From positions 142,567 through 206,566 of the forward strand of contig CAJUID010000002.1 in the NCBI GenBank assembly GCA_910585905.1: a DNA stretch of 64,000 nt. The letters are read 5' to 3'. Origin of the DNA: an uncultured Lachnospiraceae bacterium (lineage in GTDB: Bacteria; Bacillota; Clostridia; Lachnospirales; Lachnospiraceae). The notes under the pieces were generated by a model, which had not been told where the DNA came from, did no database searches, and worked only from the letters and a program-made list of their open reading frames with translations. Positions 53,158 to 62,460 of this stretch are shown here, in pieces (the stretch's first letter is position 1; each line of letters starts with the position of its first letter). The translations under genes and the position numbers were made by a program.

Positions 53158-54432
53158 ATGAATTATTATAAAATGATGCAGGAAAAGAATCCGGCAAAAG
53201 AAGCGCTCATTGTGGACGGCGAGCCCTATACATATGGCATGCTTGTAGATAACGCAAAAGAGCTTAGCAGGGAATGGCGAGATGACAAAGGCGGTTCCTC
53301 GTATCTTATCGGGCAGAATGAAAAGCCACAGGTACGAGTTATTAAGGAAAATGGGATTTTGAAACAACTGCTCTCTTTTTTGGCTTGTTATGTGATAGGG
53401 GACATTCCGCTAATTGTTCCTTTTGATGGAAAGGCATTTTGTAATGGGGAATATCTGCCTAATCTCAAAGTGCCGGAGGGGGCATGTATGGCAGTATCAA
53501 CTTCCGGGACGACCGGAGCTCCTAAAATCTATTTCCGCTCTTATCAAAGCTGGGCTGGGTATTTTCCAGTGCAAAATAAAATCTTTGGGATAACAGGGGA
53601 CAGCCGCCTTTTTATGCAGGGGAGCCTTGCCTTTACTGGCAACTTAAATCTCTATATGGCACAATTTTATGCTGGGGCAACTGTGATTGCAGAAAATGCA
53701 TTTAACCCAAAGCGCTGGGCGGAGCGGATACAGGCTTGGAAAGCAGACGGGATTTATCTGATCCCATCAAAACTAATGCTTCTGCCAGGGGTTATAAAAA
53801 AGGAAGTTCTGAATATTAATATGATTATATCCGGTTCACAAAGCCTTGGAAAAAAAGAGGCCGATAGTTTAAAGAATATATTTCCGAATTCAAGAATTAT
53901 CTTGTATTATGCGGCAAGTGAATTAAACTATGTAACTTATATAGAAGACAGGCATATGACAGAGGAGCGCAATTTAATTGGAAAACCATTTCCAGAAGTA
54001 GAAGTATTTCTGCAAGATGGGGAAATCTATGTAAATACAGCATACCATGTGGAAGGGATTACCTGCCCGTATTCCTTATCAGACCTTGGATATCAAGATG
54101 AAGAAGGGAATTTTTATTTCTCTGGTCGGAAAGACGATATTTTAAATATACACGGGCGAAAAATATCTGCTGTCAAAATAGAAAATGCCTTGGAACAACT
54201 TCCTCAGATAAAAGAAGCTGCAGTGCTAGCCGAGGAGGACGATGGCAAAAAGCAATATATTGCAGCGTATATTGTGCCTTGTAAAGGAATAAAATGTGGA
54301 AAGCAGAAGGTTTATAACTGTCTTCGGGAATCCTTGGCACATTATGAAATGCCAAGGCGATTGTACATAGTCCGTGAACTGCCGAAAAATGAAAGCGGTA
54401 AGGTGGACAAAAAGAGATTGGCTGTGCTATAA
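53158..54432 (+). CDS. AMP-dependent acyl-CoA synthetase/ligase
   Basis: The 424-residue enzyme carries the AMP-binding motif STSGTTGAPK, the A5-like YYAASELNYV, the hinge SGRKDDILNIHG and the C-terminal PKNESGKVDKKRL with the catalytic Lys. It is shorter than most acyl-CoA ligases (500 or more) because the N-terminal domain is reduced. It activates a carboxylic acid as acyl-AMP, then CoA thioester. It sits in the middle of the thiolase/ligase/reductase operon. Its substrate is unknown; the nearby bioB makes a pimelate-type acid one possibility, with weak support. Confidence 0.85.
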   Translation: MNYYKMMQEKNPAKEALIVDGEPYTYGMLVDNAKELSREWRDDKGGSSYLIGQNEKPQVRVIKENGILKQLLSFLACYVIGDIPLIVPFDGKAFCNGEYLPNLKVPEGACMAVSTSGTTGAPKIYFRSYQSWAGYFPVQNKIFGITGDSRLFMQGSLAFTGNLNLYMAQFYAGATVIAENAFNPKRWAERIQAWKADGIYLIPSKLMLLPGVIKKEVLNINMIISGSQSLGKKEADSLKNIFPNSRIILYYAASELNYVTYIEDRHMTEERNLIGKPFPEVEVFLQDGEIYVNTAYHVEGITCPYSLSDLGYQDEEGNFYFSGRKDDILNIHGRKISAVKIENALEQLPQIKEAAVLAEEDDGKKQYIAAYIVPCKGIKCGKQKVYNCLRESLAHYEMPRRLYIVRELPKNESGKVDKKRLAVL

Positions 54433-54478
54433 TAGTAAGGTTATTACGACTGGAAGCACATGTTTGGAGGTAAAAGGA

Positions 54479-55657
54479 ATGGTAGTAGAGCCAAAGGTAA
54501 AAGGGTTTATGTGTACAACTGCCCACCCGGAGGGATGCAGGGCATCTGTAAAAGCACAGATTGATTATGTAAAAGCACAGCCAAAAACAGAAGGACCAAA
54601 AAAGGTATTGGTCATCGGTTCATCAATGGGATATGGCTTGGCAAGCCGCATTGCAGTTACTTATTCCTGTGATGCGGATACAATTGGCATTATTTTTGAT
54701 AAAGCAGGCAAAGAAAAGAGAACCGGAAGTGCGGGCTGGTATAATACAGCAGCATTTGAGGAATTTGCTACAGCAGATGGGCACTATGCAAAATCAATTA
54801 ATGGTGATGCCTATTCACAGGAAATCAAAGAAGAGACCATTGCCCTAATAAAAAAAGACTGGGGCAAGGTGGATATGGTTATCTACAGTATTGCCGCACC
54901 GCGCCGCAAAGCACCAGATGGCGTGACATACCGTTCCGTTTTAAAAACAACGAAAGAAGAATATACTAATATTACAATAGATTTAATTACAAACGAGATA
55001 TCAGAAGTGACCATTCCGACGGCGACAGAACAGGAGGTTTTTGATACTGTCAAGGTGATGGGCGGTGAAGATTGGAAACTTTGGATGCAGGCATTAAAGG
55101 ATGCCGATGTGCTGGCTGAAAATGCGAAAACGGTAGCATATTCCTATATTGGACCGGAATTGACACATCCGATTTATTATGATGGTTCCATTGGGCAGGC
55201 GAAAAAGGATTTGTACCGCACTGCAGATGAAATGAATGAACAGATAGAAGGTTTACAGGCATATGTTGCCGTAAATAAAGCAGTTGTTACGCAATCCAGT
55301 GCGGCAATTCCAATTGTGCCGCTTTATATATCCCTTTTATTTAAGATTATGAAAGAAAAAGGGCTACATGAGGGATGCATTGAGCAGATGTACCGTCTGG
55401 TCCATGACAGGCTTTGCCAGAAAGATGTTCCAACAGATGAAAACCATCTGATTCGCATGGATGATTATGAGATGAAACAAGAGGTACAAGATGCCGTTGT
55501 AGAACTTTGGGGCAAAGTATCAAAAGATAACATACGTGATATTGCTGATTTAGAAGGCTATTGGCAGGAGTTTTATGAGATTTTTGGGTTCCGTATTCAG
55601 GGGGTGGATTATTCCGCTGATGTGGATATCCAGGGGGGCATTCCGAGCCTCTCCTAG
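54479..55657 (+). CDS. fabV: Trans-2-enoyl-CoA/ACP reductase, FabV/TER type
   Basis: The 392-residue protein starts at the ATG at 54479 after GGAGG; the frame extends 35 codons back into the ligase gene. It has the Rossmann start VIGSSMGYGLASR, YSIAAPRR, and the active-site Tyr-X8-Lys in YYDGSIGQAKK, diagnostic of FabV/TER. Such enzymes reduce enoyl-CoA (or enoyl-ACP) with NADH; TER from Treponema makes butyryl-CoA. Some FabV proteins confer triclosan tolerance in fatty acid synthesis. The operon context with thiolase and ligase favours a CoA-based pathway. Confidence 0.92.
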   Translation: MVVEPKVKGFMCTTAHPEGCRASVKAQIDYVKAQPKTEGPKKVLVIGSSMGYGLASRIAVTYSCDADTIGIIFDKAGKEKRTGSAGWYNTAAFEEFATADGHYAKSINGDAYSQEIKEETIALIKKDWGKVDMVIYSIAAPRRKAPDGVTYRSVLKTTKEEYTNITIDLITNEISEVTIPTATEQEVFDTVKVMGGEDWKLWMQALKDADVLAENAKTVAYSYIGPELTHPIYYDGSIGQAKKDLYRTADEMNEQIEGLQAYVAVNKAVVTQSSAAIPIVPLYISLLFKIMKEKGLHEGCIEQMYRLVHDRLCQKDVPTDENHLIRMDDYEMKQEVQDAVVELWGKVSKDNIRDIADLEGYWQEFYEIFGFRIQGVDYSADVDIQGGIPSLS

Positions 55658-55806
55658 TGGGAAATTGATGTTTCTATATAAAACGTTTTAAGTTTGCGTT
55701 TGGCTCATTGGGCACGCAAGAATAGATTGGAAAATATTTAGATTAGATTCCAGGTGCAGCAAATAAGGAGAATCGGCACGAACGCTGTACCAGAGGGGGA
55801 GACAGC

Positions 55807-56721
55807 ATGATTTTTAATAATGTAATTGATCTGATTGGAAATACCCCGCTTGTCAGTTTAAAAGAGACAACGGGGATGAGTATTTTTGCAAAGGCTGAGT
55901 TTTTAAATCCTGGTGGAAGTATTAAGGATCGTGTGGCAAAAAATATGGTTCTTCAAGCGGAAAAAGAAGGAAAGTTAAAACCAGGCATGACAATTATTGA
56001 GCCGACTTCTGGAAACACCGGGATTGGGCTGTCGCTTGTCGGTGTGAGAAAAGGATACCGCGTAATTATTGTAATGCCAGAAAATATGAGTGAAGAGCGG
56101 AAAAAAATTATTCGCTGCCTTGGCGCTGAACTTGTGTTGACGCCTGCAGAGCTAAGCATTGATGGCTCTGTAAAAAGAGCGGAGGAACTGCTTGACGAGA
56201 TGGGCAGTGACAAGGCATTTATCCCACAACAGTTTATTAATCCGAACAATCCAGATATTCATTATAAAACAACGGGGCCGGAGATTTTTGAACAGTTAAA
56301 TGGTAAAGTAGATGTCTTTGTCTCTGGGCTTGGCAGTGGCGGCACGCTGCAGGGTATTGGCAGATATCTTAAGGAAATGAACCCTGATTTGAAACTGGTC
56401 GCAGTGGAGCCCAAAAATGTATCGGCACTTCTCGGACATGAGCCGGGCATACATAAAATCCAGGGGATTGGCGACGGTTTTGTCCCGGAAGTCCTGGACA
56501 CTTCATTGATTGATGATATTGTGGAAGTGACAGACGAAGATGCCATTGCAACAACGAGGGAACTGGCAAATGTACAGGGACTTCTGTGTGGTACCTCTTC
56601 TGGTGCAAATGTCTGGGCTGCAAAGCAGATGGCCGCAAAATATGGTAAAGAAAAAGTAATTGCAACCGTAATGGCAGACAGGATGGAGCGGTATTTTAGT
56701 ACCGGGCTGCTAGATGCGTAG
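55807..56721 (+). CDS. cysK: Cysteine synthase A
   Basis: The 304-residue PLP enzyme joins O-acetylserine and sulfide to cysteine. Lys40 in GGSIKDRVAKN is the cofactor Lys; EPTSGNTGIGL, the glycine-rich GLGSGGTLQG and the phosphate-binding CGTSSGAN are present. Length and motifs fit CysK rather than cystathionine beta-synthase. AGGGGGAGAC precedes the ATG. The 149-base leader shows no T-box. A bidirectional terminator follows at 56743-56789. Confidence 0.94.
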   Translation: MIFNNVIDLIGNTPLVSLKETTGMSIFAKAEFLNPGGSIKDRVAKNMVLQAEKEGKLKPGMTIIEPTSGNTGIGLSLVGVRKGYRVIIVMPENMSEERKKIIRCLGAELVLTPAELSIDGSVKRAEELLDEMGSDKAFIPQQFINPNNPDIHYKTTGPEIFEQLNGKVDVFVSGLGSGGTLQGIGRYLKEMNPDLKLVAVEPKNVSALLGHEPGIHKIQGIGDGFVPEVLDTSLIDDIVEVTDEDAIATTRELANVQGLLCGTSSGANVWAAKQMAAKYGKEKVIATVMADRMERYFSTGLLDA

Positions 56722-56742
56722 TAGATAGATGGGAAGAAGGGG

Positions 56743-56789
56743 GCACAGTATTATCAGAGATACCACAACTATCCCTGATAATACTGTGC
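56743..56789. terminator. Bidirectional terminator between cysK and the ABC exporter
   Basis: GCACAGTATTATCAGAGA (56743-56760) pairs with TCCCTGATAATACTGTGC (56772-56789) with one mismatch. The stop codon of the minus-strand exporter gene (56769) lies in the loop. Confidence 0.7.
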
Positions 56790-58607
56790 CTGTGCCCGCC
56801 ATAAATTAGCATAAAGACCTTTTTGCTCAAGCAACTCTGCGTGGCTTCCCATCTGCGTGATATTTCCGTTGTCAAAGACAAGGATATTTTCACAAAATCT
56901 ACAGCTCGACATTCGGTGGGAGATATAGATTGCCGTCTTTTCTTGAACCATTTCATCAAAACGCTGGTATATTTCTAATTCCGATTCTGGGTCAAGCGCT
57001 GCAGTTGGTTCATCCAGTATTACAACTGGCGCATCTTTATAGAGCGCTCTGGCAATCGCAATCTTTTGTGCTTCTCCGCCAGATATCTCAACCCCTTCAT
57101 CTTCTTGTTTATAAATTATAGTTTCTATTCCATGTTCCATTTCCTGTACTCGTTCTTTGAGCCCCGCCTGTTCTAAAGCTTGCCACACCTTTTCTTTCTT
57201 ATAAGCTGTTCCTGCTGCTACATTCCAGGCAATCGGAAAAGAATACAACTGAAAGTCCTGAAATACCACACCAAAAATCTGGCGGTATTCGTCATAATCA
57301 TATTTTTTGATATTAATTCCGTTTAATAAAATCTCCCCCTCTGTCGGGTCGTAAAGTCTGCAAAGAAGCTTTATAAAGGTTGACTTTCCTGAACCGTTCT
57401 TGCCTACAATGGCCATCTTTCGTCCTACATGGATCTTAGCAGTAATATTTTTTAGCACTAAGGCATCGTTATTTGGATAATGGAATGAAACATTTCTAAA
57501 TTCTAATTCATAGTCATTATCCAGACGCTTCTCAATTGGCAGCGTGCCATCATATTTTTCATTTGGAAGTTCTTGATAATCTATATAATGAATTAGATAT
57601 TTTGTTGACATTCCTAAAAAACTAAACAAACTAATTATATCAGTTAGTATATAGGTTAATGTAGCAAGCACGCCTGCATAAAACGTAAATTCTCCAATGG
57701 AAACTGCTCCGCTTAATACTTTAAAACCAATATAAATATAACATGCCGACATGGTGAATGCAGATGCTACATTTATTTTTCCAAAAGCAAAGATAAGTTT
57801 TTTCGTTTGTCTCAGCCAATATGGAACAACTTTTGCTTTTTCTTTTTCTTGTAGTTTTTTTATGAAATCTGCCATATGATAAATCCGTACGCCTTTTCCA
57901 TTCTGGTAATCAATAATATAACGCCACAAATAAGAAAAAACTCGGTTTGAGTGTACAGCAAATTCGAAATTTTGACTTTGTGTCTTATTTATTTTGTTAA
58001 AACAGATTATATGAAATAATGCAAATGCAGCTAATAAGGTAAGAAATAAGAATCCTCCATACCATGAATTTACAGTACCATAAAAGCCCTGCTCATTTTT
58101 TCCGGGTTTACTTAAAAGCAGTGGCACGAACGCACATATTACATAAATAATTCCGAAACATGATGAGATAAAAATGGATATATTTACACAAAACTGCTGG
58201 AATCCTCCGCTGTAGTTTATTCCTTCTCTGACTTTTGTAAGATATTCTTGAGTTTCTGTCTTTTCTAAAATCTGGTAATCCATTTCCAGGGACTTTTTTG
58301 CTATAGAAACATCCATCTTATTTTCTAAAATGCGTCTTTTTACAATTAAAACTTTGTCAATTGCCCACTCAATAAAAGCGAGCAGCATATTGGAAAGTAC
58401 CAGGAACATAGCTGTTGTAAGTACATCCTTCTCCGGTTTCCTCGCTGCAATCCCATCAATAATCTTGGCTCCAAGAAATAGTGACAAGAATGGTCTTCCC
58501 TTGCTTATCACTTCCTCAAGCATTGTCAGTGGAAAATAGGATGGGCTCATTTCCCATAGTACATGCAAAATTCGTTTCATTTTAAGTAAAAATTCCTTCG
58601 TTTTCAT
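56769..58607 (-). CDS. ABC exporter half-transporter, membrane domain fused to ATPase (2)
   Basis: The 612-residue protein has a six-helix membrane domain (about 20-325) and an ATPase domain (about 370-605): Walker A GKNGSGKST, signature ISGGEAQKIAIA, Walker B VVILDEPTAAL and the switch His in ISHR. GGAGG lies 6 bases before the ATG at 58607. It very likely pairs with the similar protein encoded upstream (58817-60652) as a heterodimer. No accessory peptidase domain is attached. Substrate unknown; LytTR/GHKL regulation points to peptides. Confidence 0.9.
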   Translation of the reverse strand: MKTKEFLLKMKRILHVLWEMSPSYFPLTMLEEVISKGRPFLSLFLGAKIIDGIAARKPEKDVLTTAMFLVLSNMLLAFIEWAIDKVLIVKRRILENKMDVSIAKKSLEMDYQILEKTETQEYLTKVREGINYSGGFQQFCVNISIFISSCFGIIYVICAFVPLLLSKPGKNEQGFYGTVNSWYGGFLFLTLLAAFALFHIICFNKINKTQSQNFEFAVHSNRVFSYLWRYIIDYQNGKGVRIYHMADFIKKLQEKEKAKVVPYWLRQTKKLIFAFGKINVASAFTMSACYIYIGFKVLSGAVSIGEFTFYAGVLATLTYILTDIISLFSFLGMSTKYLIHYIDYQELPNEKYDGTLPIEKRLDNDYELEFRNVSFHYPNNDALVLKNITAKIHVGRKMAIVGKNGSGKSTFIKLLCRLYDPTEGEILLNGINIKKYDYDEYRQIFGVVFQDFQLYSFPIAWNVAAGTAYKKEKVWQALEQAGLKERVQEMEHGIETIIYKQEDEGVEISGGEAQKIAIARALYKDAPVVILDEPTAALDPESELEIYQRFDEMVQEKTAIYISHRMSSCRFCENILVFDNGNITQMGSHAELLEQKGLYANLWRAQAQYYQG

Positions 58608-58622
58608 GGTTGCCTCCATCCC

Positions 58623-58848
58623 TTTTTGCTAGCGCACCAGCGAAGTCGGTGCGCTTTTTAGCTAATAGAAATATTGCGTTAGTATAATAGCAATTGCCAA
58701 CAAAAACGCTTTAGCGTTTTTGCTAGCGCACCAGCGAAGTCGGTGCGCTTTTTAACTAATAGAAATATTGCGTTAGTACAATAGTAATTGCCAACAAAAA
58801 CGCTTTAGTGTTTTTGCTAGCGCACCAGCGAAGTCGGTGCGCTTTTTT
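58623..58848. repeat. 94-bp tandem repeat with terminator hairpins, 2.4 units
   Basis: Units begin at 58623, 58717 and 58811 (partial), exactly 94 bases apart, with few substitutions. Each begins TTTTTGCTAGCGCACC and holds a hairpin GCGCACC-agcgaagtc-GGTGCGC followed by T residues, and a second hairpin AAAACGC/GCGTTTT at the junction. The last unit codes for the final residues of the upstream exporter gene. The unit's middle has TATAAT-like sequence. Confidence 0.85.
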
Positions 58849-60652
58849 GCTTATAATAATGGCTCTGGATTTCATAAATTTTTGCATATTTTCCACCTGC
58901 TGCCATTAGTTCCTCATGAGTCCCTTCTTCGGTAATCATCCCATGTTCCAAAAATAAAATACGGTCACAGAAGCGGGTACTTGCAAGCCTGTGAGAAATA
59001 AATATACTTGTTTTATCTGCGGTTAAACGGTTGTATTCCTCATACATTTTGCTCTCGGCAATTGGGTCCAATGCGGCTGTCGGCTCATCTAAGATCATAA
59101 ATGGTGCATTTTTATAAATGCATCTTGCCAACATTAATTTCTGCATTTCCCCTCCAGACAATTGTATTCCGTTGTCATCAAATACCGTCATCAGGCAAGT
59201 ATATTCTTTTTTCTCCAGTGACATTACCTTATCATAAAGTCCAGCCGCTTTTATTGCCTGCCAGAAAAGGTTTTTATCTGCATTTTCTTCCATACCGCCT
59301 GATACAATCTGAAGAAGGTTATATGCGAGTTGCTCTGTATCCTGAAAAACAATTCCCATCATTTCAAAGTAGGACTCTATATCGTAATCTTCAATTGAAA
59401 TGCCATTTACCAAAATCTTGCCTGCCGTTGGATGATAAAAGCCGCACAGCAGTTTTACCAAAGTGGTTTTCCCGGCTCCGTTGCTGCCAACAAGCGCAAT
59501 CTTTTCGCCCTTCTTTATGTGCAGGTTGATGTTTGATATCACGGGAGCTTCTTGATCCTGATATTGAAAGGACACGTTATTAAATATAATTTCCGGCGGA
59601 AATTTTGAGGAATCTATTTTGGCTCCTACGCCATGTTTAAAACTGTCTGCCATATCCATCACTCTGCGATAATCACTGACTGGCCTATTGGCATCCAACA
59701 GGCTGTTCCATGCCCCCACAAGCCCAAACATCCATGTGGAGAATTCCGTAACCACTCCAAGCATTAAGGTGAAAGTAGCAAGAGAAATCTGTCCTCTTAA
59801 TGCCATCCGAATTAGTATGAAGTATGCCAGTCCATCTCTCAATGCAATAAAAATCGTATCCGAGGCTACTGGAAGATAGTAATGGCGCTCTACCTTTTTC
59901 TGCCATGCCGCTCCTTTTTGCACATAGGATTCTAACAATTCTGTAAACCATTTTTCGAGGCGATAAATCCTTGCATCTTTTCCACCTGGAATATTTACCG
60001 ATCTATCAGCAAGATATTGTATTTTTCGATTAATCTCTGTATCCTCTTCACGGGTTCTGTTCACATAATCTCTTGCAAATTTATTTGTATAGATATTACA
60101 TACTAACATCAAAATTAACACAACCAAGATTCGGAAGTCTACCACAAAGATAGCACTACCGTAAATCAGAAGGCCAAGCGCATTGGTAACTATGTTCGGA
60201 ATTTCTTTGTACATCCTTTCAATCCCAAAGGAATTGCCCCAAGTTGCCGCTTGTGTTGCACTGCCAAATAATTTTTGGTTCTGATGTGATTCTATGTTGC
60301 AATAATCCATAGTCAGGCTTTTTTGTACTATCTTTGGAGCAAATCCAAAACACCTTGTAGCTGTTCCACACACATCATAGTTTTGCTCTACATAACTTTG
60401 TAATATCTGCAAGAAAACATAAACGAATATTATACCAGACAGTGTGAGAAAATATTCTGCTGGTTTCCTTCCTTTTTCGATAACAGACACTGCTACAGCG
60501 GGAATTGCAAGTAGAACAGAGCTTGTCAATAATCTTACAAATAACCGCAGTGTAAAAACCAGATACATCCACTTCCCATGCTCACGGAAAAATGCTTTGT
60601 AAATATAAATGATATTGCTGCTCAATGAGTATTTTGCTTTTTTTTGATTCAT
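58817..60652 (-). CDS. ABC exporter half-transporter, membrane domain fused to ATPase (1)
   Basis: The 611-residue protein has six membrane helices (about 25-315) and an ATPase domain (about 360-600) with Walker A GSNGAGKTT, signature LSGGEMQKLMLARC, Walker B FMILDEPTAAL and ISHR. Its last eight residues, SAPTSLVR, are encoded by the repeat unit that follows, so the C-terminus may have been replaced by repeat expansion. GGAGCG lies 8 bases before the ATG. It is the first of the two exporter genes and is separated from the second by 209 bases of repeat. Confidence 0.9.
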   Translation of the reverse strand: MNQKKAKYSLSSNIIYIYKAFFREHGKWMYLVFTLRLFVRLLTSSVLLAIPAVAVSVIEKGRKPAEYFLTLSGIIFVYVFLQILQSYVEQNYDVCGTATRCFGFAPKIVQKSLTMDYCNIESHQNQKLFGSATQAATWGNSFGIERMYKEIPNIVTNALGLLIYGSAIFVVDFRILVVLILMLVCNIYTNKFARDYVNRTREEDTEINRKIQYLADRSVNIPGGKDARIYRLEKWFTELLESYVQKGAAWQKKVERHYYLPVASDTIFIALRDGLAYFILIRMALRGQISLATFTLMLGVVTEFSTWMFGLVGAWNSLLDANRPVSDYRRVMDMADSFKHGVGAKIDSSKFPPEIIFNNVSFQYQDQEAPVISNINLHIKKGEKIALVGSNGAGKTTLVKLLCGFYHPTAGKILVNGISIEDYDIESYFEMMGIVFQDTEQLAYNLLQIVSGGMEENADKNLFWQAIKAAGLYDKVMSLEKKEYTCLMTVFDDNGIQLSGGEMQKLMLARCIYKNAPFMILDEPTAALDPIAESKMYEEYNRLTADKTSIFISHRLASTRFCDRILFLEHGMITEEGTHEELMAAGGKYAKIYEIQSHYYKQKSAPTSLVR

Positions 60653-60793
60653 TTTGGTGCGCTCCTATACTAGGCTTTGTTTACAATTTCATATTATACC
60701 CTCATGTAGAACAGAATGTCAGAAAAGTTCACAAATAGAAAAAAATCGTTCACGAACTGCATTTCCACAGTACACAAACGATTTTTATAAACT

Positions 60794-61525
60794 TTATATG
60801 CAATCCAAAGGCAGCATAATTTCTGTTGCAAATACTCCAGGCTCGTTCTGTCGGTTAAGATAGCCTTGATGCTTTTCAACAATTAGATTAATCCTCTTTA
60901 GGCCATGTCCATGATTTCCGCGTTTCTTTGAAATATAATCTCGGTCTAGTTTACGAACTGGTTCATTTGTTGCATTGCTCACAGAGATGTAGAGCTGCTG
61001 TTTCTGTACGCACATATAAATTCTTAAAAAGCGGTTTTCTGCCTTGAGCATTTTTCCACACGCTTCTATCGCATTATCAATTAGATTTCCAAGAAGGACA
61101 CATAGATCAATCTGGTTAAATGGAAGCTTTTCTGGAAGAATAGCATCACATTTTATTTGAAGGCCATTCTTGTCCGCTAAGGTCAGTTTACTGTTCAACA
61201 TAGCATCTACCCCGGCATTGCCTGTATGGTATTTTAGATCAATGCCAGCCAATTCTGTTTCCATTAGATCAATATACTTATCCGCCTCTTGGTATTCCCC
61301 AAGAGCCAGATGTGCCCGTATTTTCTGCATATGGTTATGGTAATCATGGCGCCAGCCGCGCATTGTCATATAAATATGGTGCATCTCCTCTAACTGCACC
61401 CCTGTTACTTTATCCTGGTAATCGTAAAATTGGCGTTCCCTCTCCCTATAATGATAGACACAGATTACAACTAGTACAATAGTAATGCCAATTGCATATG
61501 CTGCCAGCCACATAAAAATCCCCAT
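60794..61525 (-). CDS. GHKL-type sensor histidine kinase
   Basis: The 243-residue protein has one membrane helix (about 4-25), a coiled stretch, the phosphorylated-His region RGWRHDYHNHMQKI, the N-box NLIDNAIEAC and the G-box NHGHGLKRI of AgrC/LytS-like GHKL kinases. Relatives usually have several membrane helices; only one is present, and the gene begins directly after a decayed 144-bp-type repeat (61534-61664), so the sensor part may have been lost. The start at 61525 (or ATG at 61513) has a weak ribosome site. The LytTR regulator gene is immediately upstream. Confidence 0.8.
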   Translation of the reverse strand: MGIFMWLAAYAIGITIVLVVICVYHYRERERQFYDYQDKVTGVQLEEMHHIYMTMRGWRHDYHNHMQKIRAHLALGEYQEADKYIDLMETELAGIDLKYHTGNAGVDAMLNSKLTLADKNGLQIKCDAILPEKLPFNQIDLCVLLGNLIDNAIEACGKMLKAENRFLRIYMCVQKQQLYISVSNATNEPVRKLDRDYISKKRGNHGHGLKRINLIVEKHQGYLNRQNEPGVFATEIMLPLDCI

Positions 61526-61533
61526 TTCCTTTT

Positions 61534-61664
61534 GATTCTCGCGTACGCAACGAGCCAAACGCAAGCTTGCTTGCACTTGGCGACTGCGCGCGGGTCACAT
61601 ACCCCGCTGCTCTGCAGCGTTGCAAGTTTGATACCCCGTTGCTTGCAGCGGGGTTGTTGATTTA
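61534..61664 (+). repeat. Decayed full-length relative of the 144-bp repeat
   Basis: It starts GATTCTCGCGTACGCAACGA, keeps CCAAACGCAAGCTTGCTTGC, TTGGCGACTGCGCGCGGGTC, ATACCCCGCTG and ends CCCCGTTGCTTGCAGCGGGG. The central block AAAAAGAAGCTAAGTCATG of the young copies is missing. It separates the LytTR gene from the GHKL kinase gene. Confidence 0.7.
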
Positions 61665-61675
61665 AACCATTTTTG

Positions 61676-62392
61676 CTACATATACCATTCAACAAAGCTC
61701 TTATTTAGGTTTTGGTAACATCCCCGGCTTACCGGAATAATGCTGCCATCACTCATAAAACATTCTGTCCGCGTGATCTTCTCCACATTCTCTAAATTAA
61801 CTAACACTGACCTGTTTGCCAGGACAAAACAAGATTCCTTCCATTCCTCCCGGAGCATTTTCATGCTGCCTTTCAAATTATAGTTTTGTTTTGTTGATTT
61901 AATGGTAAGATAATGGCCGCATACCTCTGCCAAAACAATCTCATTCCTTTTTAACTTCATATATTCACCTTGAAGATAAAAGCTAATATATTCTTCCACG
62001 GACTTTTCTTCTTGCACCTGCAATGCAGAGGATAATGCTTCCGCTAAGTCTTCCGGTTTGTATGGTTTGAAGAGAAAACGGATGGCACCTACTTTATACC
62101 CTTCCAATACGTATTCTTTTTCTCCGGTTATAAAAATAATAGACAATTCTTTGTCAATTGTCCGTATTCTTTTTGCCAAATCCATACCATCCATCTTTTT
62201 TAAACCAATATCAAGCAGCAGGCATTGAAATGGCATACTGGAAGGATAGTGGAATAGTAACTGTTCTGCGCTTTCAAACATCTCTACAGCAACGGCAAAT
62301 CCCTTTTCTGCAAAAAAATGTTCTGTCTGCTGCTGTAAAAATCTTAACTGTGTTACATCATCCTCACAAATCCCGATTTTTATTTTTCTCAT
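61676..62392 (-). CDS. LytTR-family response regulator
   Basis: The 238-residue protein starts at the ATG at 62392, 7 bases after GAGGG. The receiver has CEDD, a normal phosphoacceptor Asp in LLLDIGLKKMDG and Lys in FKPYKP. The C-terminal LytTR domain (about 135-235) contains SCFVLANRSVLVNLENVEKI. With the GHKL kinase downstream it forms an Agr-like two-component system, which usually controls peptide production, transport or immunity. The ABC exporters after the kinase are the likely targets. Confidence 0.88.
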   Translation of the reverse strand: MRKIKIGICEDDVTQLRFLQQQTEHFFAEKGFAVAVEMFESAEQLLFHYPSSMPFQCLLLDIGLKKMDGMDLAKRIRTIDKELSIIFITGEKEYVLEGYKVGAIRFLFKPYKPEDLAEALSSALQVQEEKSVEEYISFYLQGEYMKLKRNEIVLAEVCGHYLTIKSTKQNYNLKGSMKMLREEWKESCFVLANRSVLVNLENVEKITRTECFMSDGSIIPVSRGCYQNLNKSFVEWYM

Positions 62393-62460
62393 AAAGCGTC
62401 CCTCGTCTCGCATCATTTCAGGCACGCTTTAGTATACCATATCCAACATTTTTTGAAAAG

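Noticed and set aside
55658..55806. T-box leader before cysK
   Set aside because: The gap is too short and lacks the conserved T-box sequence and terminator; only a short GTGCAGC/GCTGTAC pairing is present.
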